NCBI RefSeq assembly: GCF_006459125.1
Contig: NZ_CP041070.1
Span: 2,952,923 to 3,016,922 of the forward strand
Origin: Halarcobacter anaerophilus
Lineage (GTDB): Bacteria; Campylobacterota; Campylobacteria; Campylobacterales; Arcobacteraceae
Direction: 5' to 3'
DNA length: 64,000 nucleotides
This document shows, piece after piece, positions 17,652 through 26,717 of this stretch. A program made the translations under genes and the position numbers. Numbering within the stretch: the stretch's first letter is position 1; each line of letters opens with the position of its first letter. Below the pieces are notes generated by a model, which saw only the letters and a list, made by a program, of their open reading frames with translations, was not told the origin of the DNA and did no database searches.

Positions 17652-19208
17652 ATGGCAAAAGAGAGTAAAGCACAAAGAGTTGAAAGAATTAAAAAAGAGA
17701 AAGACGGTCTTGATGTACTTCAAGACATCTACCTTTATGCCATAACAGGTGAAAATGTAGATCCTGAAGATATTGACAGATTAAAATGGTACGGACTTTA
17801 TACCCAAAACAGAAATCTGCAAAATGAAGATGATCCGACTTTATACTTTATGTTAAGAGTAAAGCTGGTTGCAGGACAATTAAGTTTAGGACAGTTAAAA
17901 GTAATTGCCCATATTTCGGAAAAATATGCAAGAGGAACGGCTGATTTTACGACAAGACAGGATTTGCAGTTTCATTATATAAGAATCGTAGATTTACCGG
18001 AGATTTTTAGATTACTTGATTCTGTAAAATTACATACTATTTTTGCAGCGGGAGATGTTCCTAGAAATGTTGTTTCTTGTCCCATAAACGGAATAGACCA
18101 TAATGAAATTGCAGATGTAAGAGATCTTGTAGAAAAAATAAATGAAGAGTTAAAAGGAAACAGAGCCTTTTCAAATCTTCCAAGAAAATTTAAAATAGGT
18201 GTCAACGGTTGTTCTAAAAACTGTATTCACCATGAAATGCAAGATCTAAGTTTTAACGCGGTAAAACAAAAAAACGGAAGAGTTCACTTTGCAGTAAGTG
18301 TAGGAGGAGGTTTAGCCTCAAATAGAAGAATTGCCGATCATATAGGATATGTTTCTCCTTCTCAAGTGATTCCTTTAACAAAAGCCGTAATAAAAATATA
18401 TAGAGACAACGGAAACAGAGAGAATAGAAGAAAAGCAAGACTTGGACATATTATAGAAGAATGGGGAATTGAAAAATTCAGAGAAACGCTACAAGATTCA
18501 TTAAGTTTTAAAATAAAAGAACCAAATGAGATAGAGTATACCCATTCTAGATATAGAGAACATTTTGGAATAAATAAAAGTAAACAAAAAGATAAAAGTT
18601 TTATCGGTTGTGCTTTAAATTCAGGGCATATAGGAATAGATGGATTAAATAAGCTAATAAAACTGTTTGAAAAATATAAAGCAGATAATCTAAAAGCAAC
18701 TGTTACGCAAAATATTATAATAACAGATGTTCCTGCAAAAAATGCGGAAGCTATGGCAAAAGAGTTGGAAGATGTCGGAATTTCTCCTTTTCCTTCCAAT
18801 TTTAAAGCAAGAATTCAAGCTTGTACGGGACTAAATTTTTGTAAATTTGCAATTAGTGAAACTAAAGGTGTAGCAAAAGAGCTTGTTGATTATTTAGAAG
18901 AGAGTTTTCCTGATTTTGAAGAGAGAGTCGCAATTTCGGTAAACGGTTGCCCTAACTCTTGTGCCCATCCGCATATTTCGGATATCGGACTTATAGGAAC
19001 AAAAGTAAAAAAAGATGGAAAACCTGTTGTAGGATTTGAGATGTTTGTAGCAGGATTTTTACATGGAAAAGATTCACAGTACGCAAAAAAAACGGGAATA
19101 AAATTTGCCGTAGAAGATACGAAACAGAGTATTAAAAATCTGATTCTAGAGTATCAAAGCTCCAACTTCGAAACTTTTAGAGACTACCTGCTTTCAAAAG
19201 CTTCATAA
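17652..19208 (+). CDS. Siroheme sulfite (or nitrite) reductase hemoprotein
   Basis: 518 residues. Two ferredoxin-like half-domain repeats (GQLSLGQLKVIAHISEKYARG...TTRQDLQFHYI) and the siroheme/[4Fe-4S] cysteines ACTGLNFCKFA (C-x5-C) and VNGCPNSCAHPHISDIG (C-x3-C). The upper half has a matching VNGCSKNCIHHEMQD. Length and layout match ferredoxin-type SiR/NiR. Clustering with cysHDN makes six-electron reduction of sulfite to sulfide the likely job. Nitrite reductase activity cannot be excluded from sequence. No flavoprotein CysJ gene is nearby, so a ferredoxin or another donor is expected. Confidence 0.88.
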   Translation: MAKESKAQRVERIKKEKDGLDVLQDIYLYAITGENVDPEDIDRLKWYGLYTQNRNLQNEDDPTLYFMLRVKLVAGQLSLGQLKVIAHISEKYARGTADFTTRQDLQFHYIRIVDLPEIFRLLDSVKLHTIFAAGDVPRNVVSCPINGIDHNEIADVRDLVEKINEELKGNRAFSNLPRKFKIGVNGCSKNCIHHEMQDLSFNAVKQKNGRVHFAVSVGGGLASNRRIADHIGYVSPSQVIPLTKAVIKIYRDNGNRENRRKARLGHIIEEWGIEKFRETLQDSLSFKIKEPNEIEYTHSRYREHFGINKSKQKDKSFIGCALNSGHIGIDGLNKLIKLFEKYKADNLKATVTQNIIITDVPAKNAEAMAKELEDVGISPFPSNFKARIQACTGLNFCKFAISETKGVAKELVDYLEESFPDFEERVAISVNGCPNSCAHPHISDIGLIGTKVKKDGKPVVGFEMFVAGFLHGKDSQYAKKTGIKFAVEDTKQSIKNLILEYQSSNFETFRDYLLSKAS

Positions 19209-19211
19209 AAA

Positions 19212-19240
19212 AAGAAGTAGATTCCTCTCTTCTTCTTTTA
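19212..19240 (+). terminator. Terminator of the sulfur assimilation cluster
   Basis: AAGAAG-t-AGA / TCT-CTTCTT around a 4-base loop, followed by cTTTT, directly after the sulfite reductase stop codon. Confidence 0.6.
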
Positions 19241-19283
19241 TATATTAATAAAACATATAATAAAAATAAGCTAAAATTATGCC

Positions 19284-20585
19284 ATGAAAAAAGATATCTA
19301 TAAACCCTTCTTTGACAAGAATACAAATACATTAGATTTTATCAGATATAACACTATAGGCAAAAATAAAAAAGAGTATTTTGATTATACTGCTTCAGGG
19401 CTTGCTTTCAGACAAGTAGAAAACAGAATAAGAGATGTTCTTGAAACTTACGGCAATACCCACTCAAAAGAGTCCTCAAATGCCGATATTACAAGTCAAT
19501 ACTATGAAGAAGCAATTAACTCTTTAAAAAAAAGTTTGGCAGTTGATGAAAGTTTTGCGATTATACCGACAGGATGCGGTTCAACGGCTGCAATAAAAAA
19601 ATTCCAGGAACTTTTAGGGGTTTATATCCCGCCTGCAACAAAAAAAAGGTATAAAATTTCAATACCTAAAGAGAAACTGCCTTTAGTTATTGTAGGACCT
19701 TATGAACATCACTCAAATGAAATAAGTTATAGAGAAGCTTTATGTGAAGTAAAAAGAGTAGGTCTTACAAAAGACGGCTTAATAGATTTAGAAGAGTTAG
19801 AAAATATTTTAAAACAGAATTTTCACAGAGAGATTATAGGAAGTTTTTGCATTGCTTCAAATGTTACGGGAATCATTACTTGCTATAAAGATATCTCTGC
19901 TCTTTTAAGAAAATATAAGGCTACTGTATGTTTTGACAGCGCAGCTAGTTCTCCATATATGAATGTTGATTGTAACTATTATGATGCTCTGTTTTTATCT
20001 CCTCACAAACTTCTTGGAGGTCCTGGAAGCTGCGGTTTACTTATAATAAAAAAAGAGTTAGTAGATACCTCTTTATCTCCTACTTTTGCGGGAGGAGGAA
20101 CAGTCTCTTACGTAAATTCTAAAATACAAGAGTATGAAAAAGATATAAGTATTAGAGAAACAGCGGGAACTCCGGGGATACTTCAATTTATAAAAAGCGC
20201 TTTAGCTTACCAGCTTAGAAATGAAATAGGTTTTGAATTTATACAAAAACAAAAAGAGATGCTTTTATCTTACCTTTTAAAAGAGCTTGAAAAAATTCCC
20301 AATATCACCATATATGGAAATAAAATTTCTAAAAATATAGGAATAATCTCTTTTAATATAAAAGATATAAACCCTTATGAGATATGCCGTAAGTTATCTT
20401 CAAAAGCAAATATTCAAACAAGAGCGGGCTGCTCTTGTGCAGGTCCTTACGGACATGATTTATTAGGCTTTACTTCCAAAGAACAGATTCAACAAAAACC
20501 GGGCTGGCTTAGAATTTCCGTTCATTATTCACAAACAATTGAAGATATCGACAATCTAATTAATTCTTTAAAAGAGTCTATTTAA
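19284..20585 (+). CDS. Class-V aminotransferase (cysteine desulfurase-like PLP enzyme)
   Basis: 433 residues. PLP fold type I, class V: PTGCGSTAAIKKFQ, ATVCFDSAASSPYMNVD, the PLP lysine in FLSPHKLLGGPGSCGLL, and AGTPGILQFIKSAL. RAGCSCAGPYGHDLLG near the C terminus resembles the mobile catalytic-cysteine loop of desulfurases. It could be a cysteine desulfurase/selenocysteine lyase-like enzyme or a kynureninase-like relative; no scaffold (IscU/SufE) gene is adjacent. A TAAAAT stretch lies only 5 bases before the ATG and there is no ribosome binding site, suggesting a leaderless or near-leaderless message. Confidence 0.85.
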   Translation: MKKDIYKPFFDKNTNTLDFIRYNTIGKNKKEYFDYTASGLAFRQVENRIRDVLETYGNTHSKESSNADITSQYYEEAINSLKKSLAVDESFAIIPTGCGSTAAIKKFQELLGVYIPPATKKRYKISIPKEKLPLVIVGPYEHHSNEISYREALCEVKRVGLTKDGLIDLEELENILKQNFHREIIGSFCIASNVTGIITCYKDISALLRKYKATVCFDSAASSPYMNVDCNYYDALFLSPHKLLGGPGSCGLLIIKKELVDTSLSPTFAGGGTVSYVNSKIQEYEKDISIRETAGTPGILQFIKSALAYQLRNEIGFEFIQKQKEMLLSYLLKELEKIPNITIYGNKISKNIGIISFNIKDINPYEICRKLSSKANIQTRAGCSCAGPYGHDLLGFTSKEQIQQKPGWLRISVHYSQTIEDIDNLINSLKESI

Positions 20586-20655
20586 AGCATTTTTGCCATA
20601 TAAATAAACTAAAAATATTAATTTTCGGTTAAATATCAAAGGGTATAATCTTCCC

Positions 20656-21765
20656 ATGAGATTTTTAATATTTGCAACAATATTTTTAACTGTTATGACT
20701 CTTTTAACTCTTTATATATCAAGAAGATTCATAAAAAAACTGCACTTTTCAAAAAAAATACAGTTTTTTATTAATCTTTTTTTAGTAGTCAACCTTTTAG
20801 GCGTGCTTGGATATATGCTTGCAAGATATAATCCGGCAATTCCAAACTGGGCATACTTTTTACTTTCTATTCCAATAGGTCTGATTTTTCTTCTTTTTAT
20901 TGCAACTTTATTTTATGAAATTTTCTCTTTACTTATAAATAAAACACCTATGAATGACAAAAGAAGAGGCTTCTTTAAAAAATCTCTTGATATAACGGCT
21001 CTCTCTTTGGCAACGGCTGTAAATGCAAAAGCAATGTACAATGCAAAAACGGTTGAATTAGAAAAAGTAGATATAAAAATAAAAAATCTAAAAAAGCCTT
21101 ATAAAATAGTGCAATTAAGTGATATTCATATAGGTGGACTTATCGATAAAAAATTTATATCTTCAATCGTAAAAAGAGTTAATAATCTAAATCCCGATAT
21201 TGTCGTAATAACAGGTGATTTAGTAGATACAAATATAAAATATGCAAAAAAAGCCTTAGATGAATTAAAAAATATTAAATCAAAATACGGAAACTATTTT
21301 ATAGTAGGAAACCATGAATATTTTCACGGTGTTAAATCAATAATTGATTATGTAAATACTTTAGGTTTCAAAACATTAGAGAATGAAAATATCTATATAG
21401 GAGAAGAGGAAAAAGGTTTTTATCTTGCGGGAGTTTATGATATTATGGGATATAGAGTAGATGATTTCAAACCCGATATTAAAAAAGCTTTGAAAAATAC
21501 GCAGGATTTTCCTCTTATTCTTCTTGCCCATCAACCAAAGTTTATTGAAGAGGTTAAAACTGCAGATTTAGTTTTAAGCGGGCATACTCACGGGGGACAA
21601 ATTTTTCCTTTTAACTATTTAGTAAAACTTCAGCAACCTTATATAAAAGGTTTGCATAAACACAATGAAAAAACCCAAATATATGTAAATAAAGGAACGG
21701 GATTTTGGGGACCGCCTATGAGATTAGGAGCAAGCAGTGAGATTACTTTGATAAATCTCTCTTAA
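20656..21765 (+). CDS. Membrane-anchored metallophosphoesterase (YaeI-like)
   Basis: 369 residues. The N terminus has three hydrophobic segments (~1-20, 35-58, 68-92). A calcineurin-like phosphoesterase domain follows from ~150: QLSDIHIGG, ITGDLVDT, VGNHEYFHG, LAHQP and LSGHTHGGQIFPFNY, covering all five metal-binding motifs. Relatives hydrolyse UDP-diacylglucosamine or other phosphoesters at the membrane. The substrate here is unknown. TATAAT at 20644-20649 ends 6 bases before the ATG, so the transcript is probably leaderless. It is a paralogue of the soluble enzyme at 42020-42745. Confidence 0.88.
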   Translation: MRFLIFATIFLTVMTLLTLYISRRFIKKLHFSKKIQFFINLFLVVNLLGVLGYMLARYNPAIPNWAYFLLSIPIGLIFLLFIATLFYEIFSLLINKTPMNDKRRGFFKKSLDITALSLATAVNAKAMYNAKTVELEKVDIKIKNLKKPYKIVQLSDIHIGGLIDKKFISSIVKRVNNLNPDIVVITGDLVDTNIKYAKKALDELKNIKSKYGNYFIVGNHEYFHGVKSIIDYVNTLGFKTLENENIYIGEEEKGFYLAGVYDIMGYRVDDFKPDIKKALKNTQDFPLILLAHQPKFIEEVKTADLVLSGHTHGGQIFPFNYLVKLQQPYIKGLHKHNEKTQIYVNKGTGFWGPPMRLGASSEITLINLS

Positions 21766-22400
21766 ATAAACTCTTGAAGTAACTTTTCATGATTTACGAT
21801 TTTGATATTTCGCTTCTCTTTTTTAATAATACCTTTTTTTACCAAAGCTGAAATTTTTCTAGAAAGAGTCTCTTCTCTTATATTTAAAATCTCCGCTATT
21901 TTCAGCTGTTTTATAGAATCCAAACTCTTTTCATTGTCATAAATAAATTTTGCAACTTTTGCCGCTACATCGACACTTACACTGCTGTTTATAAATTTTT
22001 CCAAATAAATGATTTTTTGACTGAGCGATTTGATAAAAAGCATTGCAATCTCTTTTTTATATAAGAACTCCTCTTTAAACTTCTCATAATCTATAAATAT
22101 AACTTCCCCTTCCGTTTCAAAAGCGCAATTTGCAGGAAAAGGTATCTCTTCGTAATTTGCTATTTCTGCAATAAAAGAGATAGCATTTATATGATGTATT
22201 ACTATTTCATTATCTTTAAAATCATGTTTATAGACTTTTACCACCCCTTTTGATAGAAGATGTAGATACTTAGATTTTTCATCTTTATAAAAAAGGATAT
22301 CGCCTTTTGAAAATTTTTTTGAAAAAGATATCTCTTTTAATTTCTTTAACTCTTTATCATTTAAAGAAGAGAAGAAGTAATAATCCTTCAAATCATTCAT
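21762..22400 (-). CDS. Crp/Fnr-family transcriptional regulator
   Basis: 212 residues. Cyclic-nucleotide-binding-like beta-roll (~10-125: FSKGDILFYKDEKSKYLHLLSKGVVKVYK) plus a C-terminal winged helix (~150-205: LKIAEILNIREETLSRKISALVKKGIIKKEKR). It has a single cysteine, so it is not an oxygen-sensing [4Fe-4S] FNR. The pocket lacks an obvious cAMP-binding signature. It may sense NO or redox through heme as Dnr-like members do, but that is inference. It stands alone and overlaps the convergent phosphoesterase gene by 4 bases. Confidence 0.88.
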   Translation of the reverse strand: MNDLKDYYFFSSLNDKELKKLKEISFSKKFSKGDILFYKDEKSKYLHLLSKGVVKVYKHDFKDNEIVIHHINAISFIAEIANYEEIPFPANCAFETEGEVIFIDYEKFKEEFLYKKEIAMLFIKSLSQKIIYLEKFINSSVSVDVAAKVAKFIYDNEKSLDSIKQLKIAEILNIREETLSRKISALVKKGIIKKEKRNIKIVNHEKLLQEFI

Positions 22401-22548
22401 AATCCGACCCTTTTGACTAATCTATTTCCAAAATAAAAAATTTTAACTAAGAAAATAAATTTTTATCGCTAATTGATTTAAAAGGGTACTCTTTTTTTTG
22501 TTAAAGTAAAATTATTAATTTTTGTGAGTTTACAGTTAAGACTATTGC

Positions 22549-22572
22549 ATAGAGGAGTTTGAACTCCTCTAT
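22549..22572 (-). terminator. Hairpin downstream of hsp20
   Basis: Inverted repeat ATAGAGGAGTT / AACTCCTCTAT with a minimal loop, 3 bases after the hsp20 stop codon. No clean U-run follows on the - strand. Confidence 0.55.
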
Positions 22573-22575
22573 AAA

Positions 22576-22989
22576 TTATTTTATCGATATACTTTTTTTA
22601 GTTTTTGTTTCTTCGATTTTTGGAATAATAACTTCCAAAACACCGTCTTCACTTCTAGCTTCAATATTTTCAATATCAACATTTTCAGGAATCGTAAAGC
22701 TTCTTGAGAATTTTCCAAAAGAGGTCTCAATCTTATAATAATCTTCTTCTTTTACTTCATCTTTTGTTTTTCTCTCTCCTGCAATTGTTAATACATTTTT
22801 ATCAACATCAACAGAGATATCCTCTTTTTTTACTCCGGGTAAATCAACATCAATATGATAGGCACTTTCACCTTCTCTTGTATTTACCACAGGAACAAAA
22901 CCGTTTACCCCCTCATTTGTAGGGTAATTATAGAAACTTTTTTCCATCTCTTTTAATTGTTTAAAGGGATCAAATTTTGTCAATAGCAT
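22576..22989 (-). CDS. Hsp20/alpha-crystallin small heat-shock protein
   Basis: 137 residues from ATG 22989. AGGAG lies 7 bases before it, and the predicted transcription start (~23035) is inside the longer open frame, which excludes upstream starts. N terminus MLLTKFDPFKQLKEMEKSF; alpha-crystallin domain ~35-130 with YHIDVDLPGVKKEDISVDVD, LTIAGERK and the C-terminal GVLEVIIPKIE. The tail has a short IxI-like end (SISIK). It is an ATP-independent holdase for unfolding proteins. Two CIRCE-like operators upstream predict HrcA repression. Confidence 0.93.
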   Translation of the reverse strand: MLLTKFDPFKQLKEMEKSFYNYPTNEGVNGFVPVVNTREGESAYHIDVDLPGVKKEDISVDVDKNVLTIAGERKTKDEVKEEDYYKIETSFGKFSRSFTIPENVDIENIEARSEDGVLEVIIPKIEETKTKKSISIK

Positions 22990-23041
22990 TTCATTCTCCT
23001 TAAATCTATATTCTTGACCTATTACCCAATCAAGTGACGAA

Positions 23042-23071
23042 ATTATACCATTTATTTTTAGCACTTGTCAA
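23042..23071 (-). promoter_or_regulatory. hsp20 promoter
   Basis: On the - strand, TTGACA at 23066-23071 and TATAAT at 23042-23047 with an 18-base spacer. Transcription would start near 23035, giving a 46-base leader. The -35 element lies inside the proximal CIRCE-like repeat. Confidence 0.75.
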
Positions 23072-23084
23072 TATAAAGTGCTAT
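23058..23084. promoter_or_regulatory. CIRCE-like HrcA operator, proximal
   Basis: TTAGCACTT-N9-AAGTGCTAT, compared with the CIRCE consensus TTAGCACTC-N9-GAGTGCTAA. The arms pair at eight of nine positions with the canonical 9-base spacer. It covers the -35 element of the hsp20 promoter. Confidence 0.8.
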
Positions 23085-23152
23085 TATTAAAATATTTTTT
23101 ATTTTTTTTATTTTTAAATCCTATTTTTAGGTATTTATAAGTAGAGTTTATT

Positions 23153-23179
23153 TTAGCACTATTTATATATAAGTGCTAA
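23153..23179. promoter_or_regulatory. CIRCE-like HrcA operator, distal
   Basis: TTAGCACTA-N9-AAGTGCTAA, 95 bases upstream of the proximal copy, start to start. It could allow HrcA looping or cooperative binding. It also lies in the upstream region of the divergent transglutaminase gene at 23352. Confidence 0.8.
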
Positions 23180-23313
23180 AAAGTAGATATTTTTAGATTT
23201 TATATATAATATTATTACTGATTTAATACACGTTAATAGCTTTTCTGAATTTTTTAATTATTTAAAAGTCATAAAATATATAATATTTTAACCAAATAGA
23301 TTTAATATTTTTG

Positions 23314-23319
23314 TATAAT
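23314..23319 (+). promoter_or_regulatory. -10 element for the + arm of the peptide-ligase locus
   Basis: TATAAT preceded by TTG, 33 bases before the ATG at 23352. No recognisable -35 is present, which is usual in Campylobacterota. The rest of the 22990-23351 intergenic region holds the two CIRCE-like sites and otherwise plain A/T-rich sequence. Confidence 0.55.
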
Positions 23320-23351
23320 CATTAAAATAATTAGACTATCAGGAATCAAAA

Positions 23352-26300
23352 ATGGCTTTAAAAGTTGTAATCTCACATAAAACTGAATATATCTATGATA
23401 GAAATGTATCAATGTCTCCTCATATAATAAGACTTAGACCTGCTCCTCACAGCAGAACACCCATTGAAGCTTACTCTCTTAAAATCAAGCCTGAAAACCA
23501 TTTTATAAATTGGCAGCAAGACCCTTTCGGAAATTATCAAGCAAGAGTAGTTTTTCCCGAAAAGACAAAAGAGTTTAGCGTAGACGTAGAGATTATTGCA
23601 GATATGATTACAATAAATCCTTTTGATTTTTTTGTCGAAGATGGTGCAAAAAACTACCCTTTTAGTTATAAAAAAGATTTAAAAAAAGAGTTGTCTCCTT
23701 ATTTGGAAATAGAAGAGAACAGCAAAGAGCTAGAGGATTTTGTTAAAACAATTGATAAAAGCAAAAAACCTATAATCGACTTTTTAGTAGAAGTAAATCA
23801 AAAAATCAACGATACTTTAAACTATACCGTAAGATTAGAAGTGGGAGTTCAAACTCCAAAAGAGACTTTAGAGAAAAAACTTGGAAGCTGTAGAGATTTT
23901 GCCTGGCTCTTTGTACAAGTTTTAAGACACCTTGGACTTGCCAGCCGTTTCGTATCGGGATATTTGGTTCAATTAACAGCAGATGTAAAATCTTTAGACG
24001 GTCCAAGCGGTCCAAAAGAAGATTTTACGGACTTACATGCCTGGACGGAAGTTTATATCCCGGGAGCAGGTTGGGTTGGACTAGATAGTACAAGCGGACT
24101 TTTTGCAGGAGAAGGGCATATCCCTCTTGCCTGCACGCCTCATTATAACAGTGCCCATGCTATTGAGGGGATGATGGATACTTGTAAAACAGAGTTTCAT
24201 TATGAAAACAAAGTTACCAGAATTTTTGAATCTCCAAGAGTTACAAAACCTTATAAAGAGTCTCAATGGGAAGAGATTTACAATTTAGGTTTTAAAGTCG
24301 ATGAAGATTTGGAAGCAACGGATGTAAGACTTACTATGGGAGGAGAACCTACTTTTGTATCTATTGATGATATGGAATCAGATCAATGGAATACCAAAGC
24401 CGACGGTGAACATAAAAGAGAACTTGCAAACAACCTTTCAAGAAGAATTCTATGCTCAACTACAAACGGCGGACTCTTACATTATGCCCAAGGGAAATGG
24501 TATCCGGGAGAACCCCTTCCTAGATGGCAAACAACTATTTATTGGCGTAAAGATAAAAAACCTGTTTGGACAAATCCTGAACTTCTTGCTGATATGAATA
24601 AAAATTATCCTTATACAACAGCCGATGCAAAAAAGTTTCTCTCAACACTAGCTTTGGTTTTAGGAGTAAGCGATAAAAATATAATTCCTGCTTTTGAAGA
24701 TCCTGTTTATTATATTATGAAAGAGTTTGAACTTCCTCTTGATATCGACCCTATGAAATATGATTTAAAAGATCCTTTAGAAAGACGAACAATAGCCCAA
24801 AAACTTCAACAAGGATTAAACAGTGAAGTAGGTTACGTTCTTCCCGTGAATTTCGGAAGGACAAAATGGATTACTTCAAAATGGGAGTTTAGAAGAGGAA
24901 ATCTATTCTTAAGTGCAGGTAACTCTCCTCTTGGACTTAGACTGCCTTTGGACTCCTTAATCGTAAAACCTCAAATTGAGCTTGAAAAAAGTTTTGAGCC
25001 TGATCTGTTTGCTTCATATCCCGCCTTAGGAGATTATATTGAAGAAGTTGAAAAAAGAGCTAAAAATATAGACTCTAAAACAAAAGAACAAAATAGTAGC
25101 AATACTTTTGTAAGAACCGCCATTTCTGTAGAAATAAGAGATAAAAAGCTTTGTATTTTTCTTCCTCCAATAGAAGAGACGGAGGCTTTTTTAGATATGA
25201 TAGCTTCTATTGAACAAGCAGCAAAAATATTGGATATGGCAGTTATAATTGAAGGGTATGAACCTCCCCAAGATAATAGAACCGATAGAATAAAAGTAAC
25301 TCCCGATCCAGGAGTCATAGAGGTTAATATCCAACCTGCATCCTCTTGGAAAGAGTTAAGTGATAACTTACTCAAACTTTATGAAGATGCAAGAATTTGC
25401 AGACTAGGAACCGAAAAATTTATGATAGACGGGCGACATACGGGAACAGGCGGAGGTAACCACGTTACAATAGGTGCGGCAACACCTAGTGATTCCCCTA
25501 TTCTTAGAAATCCAAACCTGCTTAGAAGTCTTATCACTTTTTGGCAGCACCATCCGGGACTTTCATATCTGTTTAGCGGAGCCTTTATAGGACCTACAAG
25601 TCAAGCTCCAAGAGTAGATGAAGGAAGATTGGAAAATCTATATGAACTTGAAATTGCTTTTTCACAAATTCCTGAAAACGGTGATGTTCCTTTTTGGTTA
25701 ACAGACAGACTCTTTAGGCATATGCTAACGGATATCACAGGAAATACCCATAGAAGTGAATTTTGTATAGATAAGCTTTATTCTCCCGACAGCAGTTCAG
25801 GAAGACTTGGAATTTTGGAACTTAGAGCTTTTGATATGCCGCCGCACTCCCAAATGGCTCTTTTACAAATGTTACTTGTACGTGCTTTGGTTGCTTGCTT
25901 TTGGAGAAATCCTTATAAACATAAACTTGTACGATGGGGAACTAGGCTGCATGATAAATTTTTGCTTGAATATTATGTAAAAGAGGACCTTAAAGAGGTT
26001 GTACAATATTTAAACGACAACGGTTATAATTTTAAAATTGATTGGTTTGATCCCTTCTTTGAGTTTAGATTTCCTCTATACGGAATGAGTGTTATCGAAA
26101 ATATGCCTGTTGAAATAAGAGCGGCAATTGAACCTTGGAATGTTTTGGGTGAAGAGTCAAGTTCCCAAGGAACAGCCAGATACGTAGACTCATCCGTTGA
26201 AAGACTGCAAATAAAGATTGAAAATTTTAACGAAGAGAGATATACTTTAGCTTGCAACGGTATTCAAATTCCTTTAAGCAGAACAAATATACAAGGAGAG

Positions 26301-26717
26301 TTTGTAAGCGGTGTTAGATATAAAGCATGGCAGCCTTGGTCGGCACTGCATCCTACAATAGGAGTCGATACTCCATTAACTTTTGATATTGTCGATAAAT
26401 GGAATAATAGATCAATAGGAGGATTTAACTATTTTGTTTCCCATCCTGGAGGAAGAAGTTATGATACTTTCCCTGTTAATTCTTACGAAGCGGAATCAAG
26501 AAGAATAAACAGATATTGGGATTTTAATCATTCACAAGGAGAAATTGTGGATTTTGATCCGATTGTTTTATCTTCAAAAAATGCAATTTTTGCAAATGGA
26601 GCTAAAAGAGCCCTTGTAGATAAAAAAGGACTGGAAAAATTCTATTTTCATAAGATGCCTAAAAACAAAGAGTTCCCTCATATTTTAGACTTAAGACAAA
26701 GGTGGACAAAAAACTAA
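23352..26717 (+). CDS. Transglutaminase fused to DUF2126 circularly permuted glutamine-synthetase-like ligase
   Basis: 1121 residues. The N-terminal third is a bacterial transglutaminase-like unit with its beta-sandwich leader (RLRPAPHSRTPI) and an apparently intact triad: C180 in LGSCRDFAW, H229 in DLHAWTEVY and D245 in GWVGLDSTSG. From ~325 it is DUF2126/COG4196 (VRLTMGGEPTFVSIDD; GTGGGNHVTIGAATPSDSPI; PDSSSGRLGILELRAFDMPPH). Iyer and colleagues classed DUF2126 as a circularly permuted glutamine-synthetase-like amidoligase in a predicted peptide-tagging system. Such a protein could form and cleave isopeptide or amide bonds; substrates are unknown. It ends where the ATP-grasp gene begins, with no gap. 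Confidence 0.88.
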   Translation: MALKVVISHKTEYIYDRNVSMSPHIIRLRPAPHSRTPIEAYSLKIKPENHFINWQQDPFGNYQARVVFPEKTKEFSVDVEIIADMITINPFDFFVEDGAKNYPFSYKKDLKKELSPYLEIEENSKELEDFVKTIDKSKKPIIDFLVEVNQKINDTLNYTVRLEVGVQTPKETLEKKLGSCRDFAWLFVQVLRHLGLASRFVSGYLVQLTADVKSLDGPSGPKEDFTDLHAWTEVYIPGAGWVGLDSTSGLFAGEGHIPLACTPHYNSAHAIEGMMDTCKTEFHYENKVTRIFESPRVTKPYKESQWEEIYNLGFKVDEDLEATDVRLTMGGEPTFVSIDDMESDQWNTKADGEHKRELANNLSRRILCSTTNGGLLHYAQGKWYPGEPLPRWQTTIYWRKDKKPVWTNPELLADMNKNYPYTTADAKKFLSTLALVLGVSDKNIIPAFEDPVYYIMKEFELPLDIDPMKYDLKDPLERRTIAQKLQQGLNSEVGYVLPVNFGRTKWITSKWEFRRGNLFLSAGNSPLGLRLPLDSLIVKPQIELEKSFEPDLFASYPALGDYIEEVEKRAKNIDSKTKEQNSSNTFVRTAISVEIRDKKLCIFLPPIEETEAFLDMIASIEQAAKILDMAVIIEGYEPPQDNRTDRIKVTPDPGVIEVNIQPASSWKELSDNLLKLYEDARICRLGTEKFMIDGRHTGTGGGNHVTIGAATPSDSPILRNPNLLRSLITFWQHHPGLSYLFSGAFIGPTSQAPRVDEGRLENLYELEIAFSQIPENGDVPFWLTDRLFRHMLTDITGNTHRSEFCIDKLYSPDSSSGRLGILELRAFDMPPHSQMALLQMLLVRALVACFWRNPYKHKLVRWGTRLHDKFLLEYYVKEDLKEVVQYLNDNGYNFKIDWFDPFFEFRFPLYGMSVIENMPVEIRAAIEPWNVLGEESSSQGTARYVDSSVERLQIKIENFNEERYTLACNGIQIPLSRTNIQGEFVSGVRYKAWQPWSALHPTIGVDTPLTFDIVDKWNNRSIGGFNYFVSHPGGRSYDTFPVNSYEAESRRINRYWDFNHSQGEIVDFDPIVLSSKNAIFANGAKRALVDKKGLEKFYFHKMPKNKEFPHILDLRQRWTKN

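Noticed and set aside
18362..18799. 145-codon - strand ORF opposite the sulfite reductase gene
   Set aside because: Antisense shadow with no family resemblance; the sense strand has all siroheme motifs.
22990..23064. N-terminal extension of Hsp20
   Set aside because: The predicted transcription start is inside this stretch and AGGAG supports ATG 22989.
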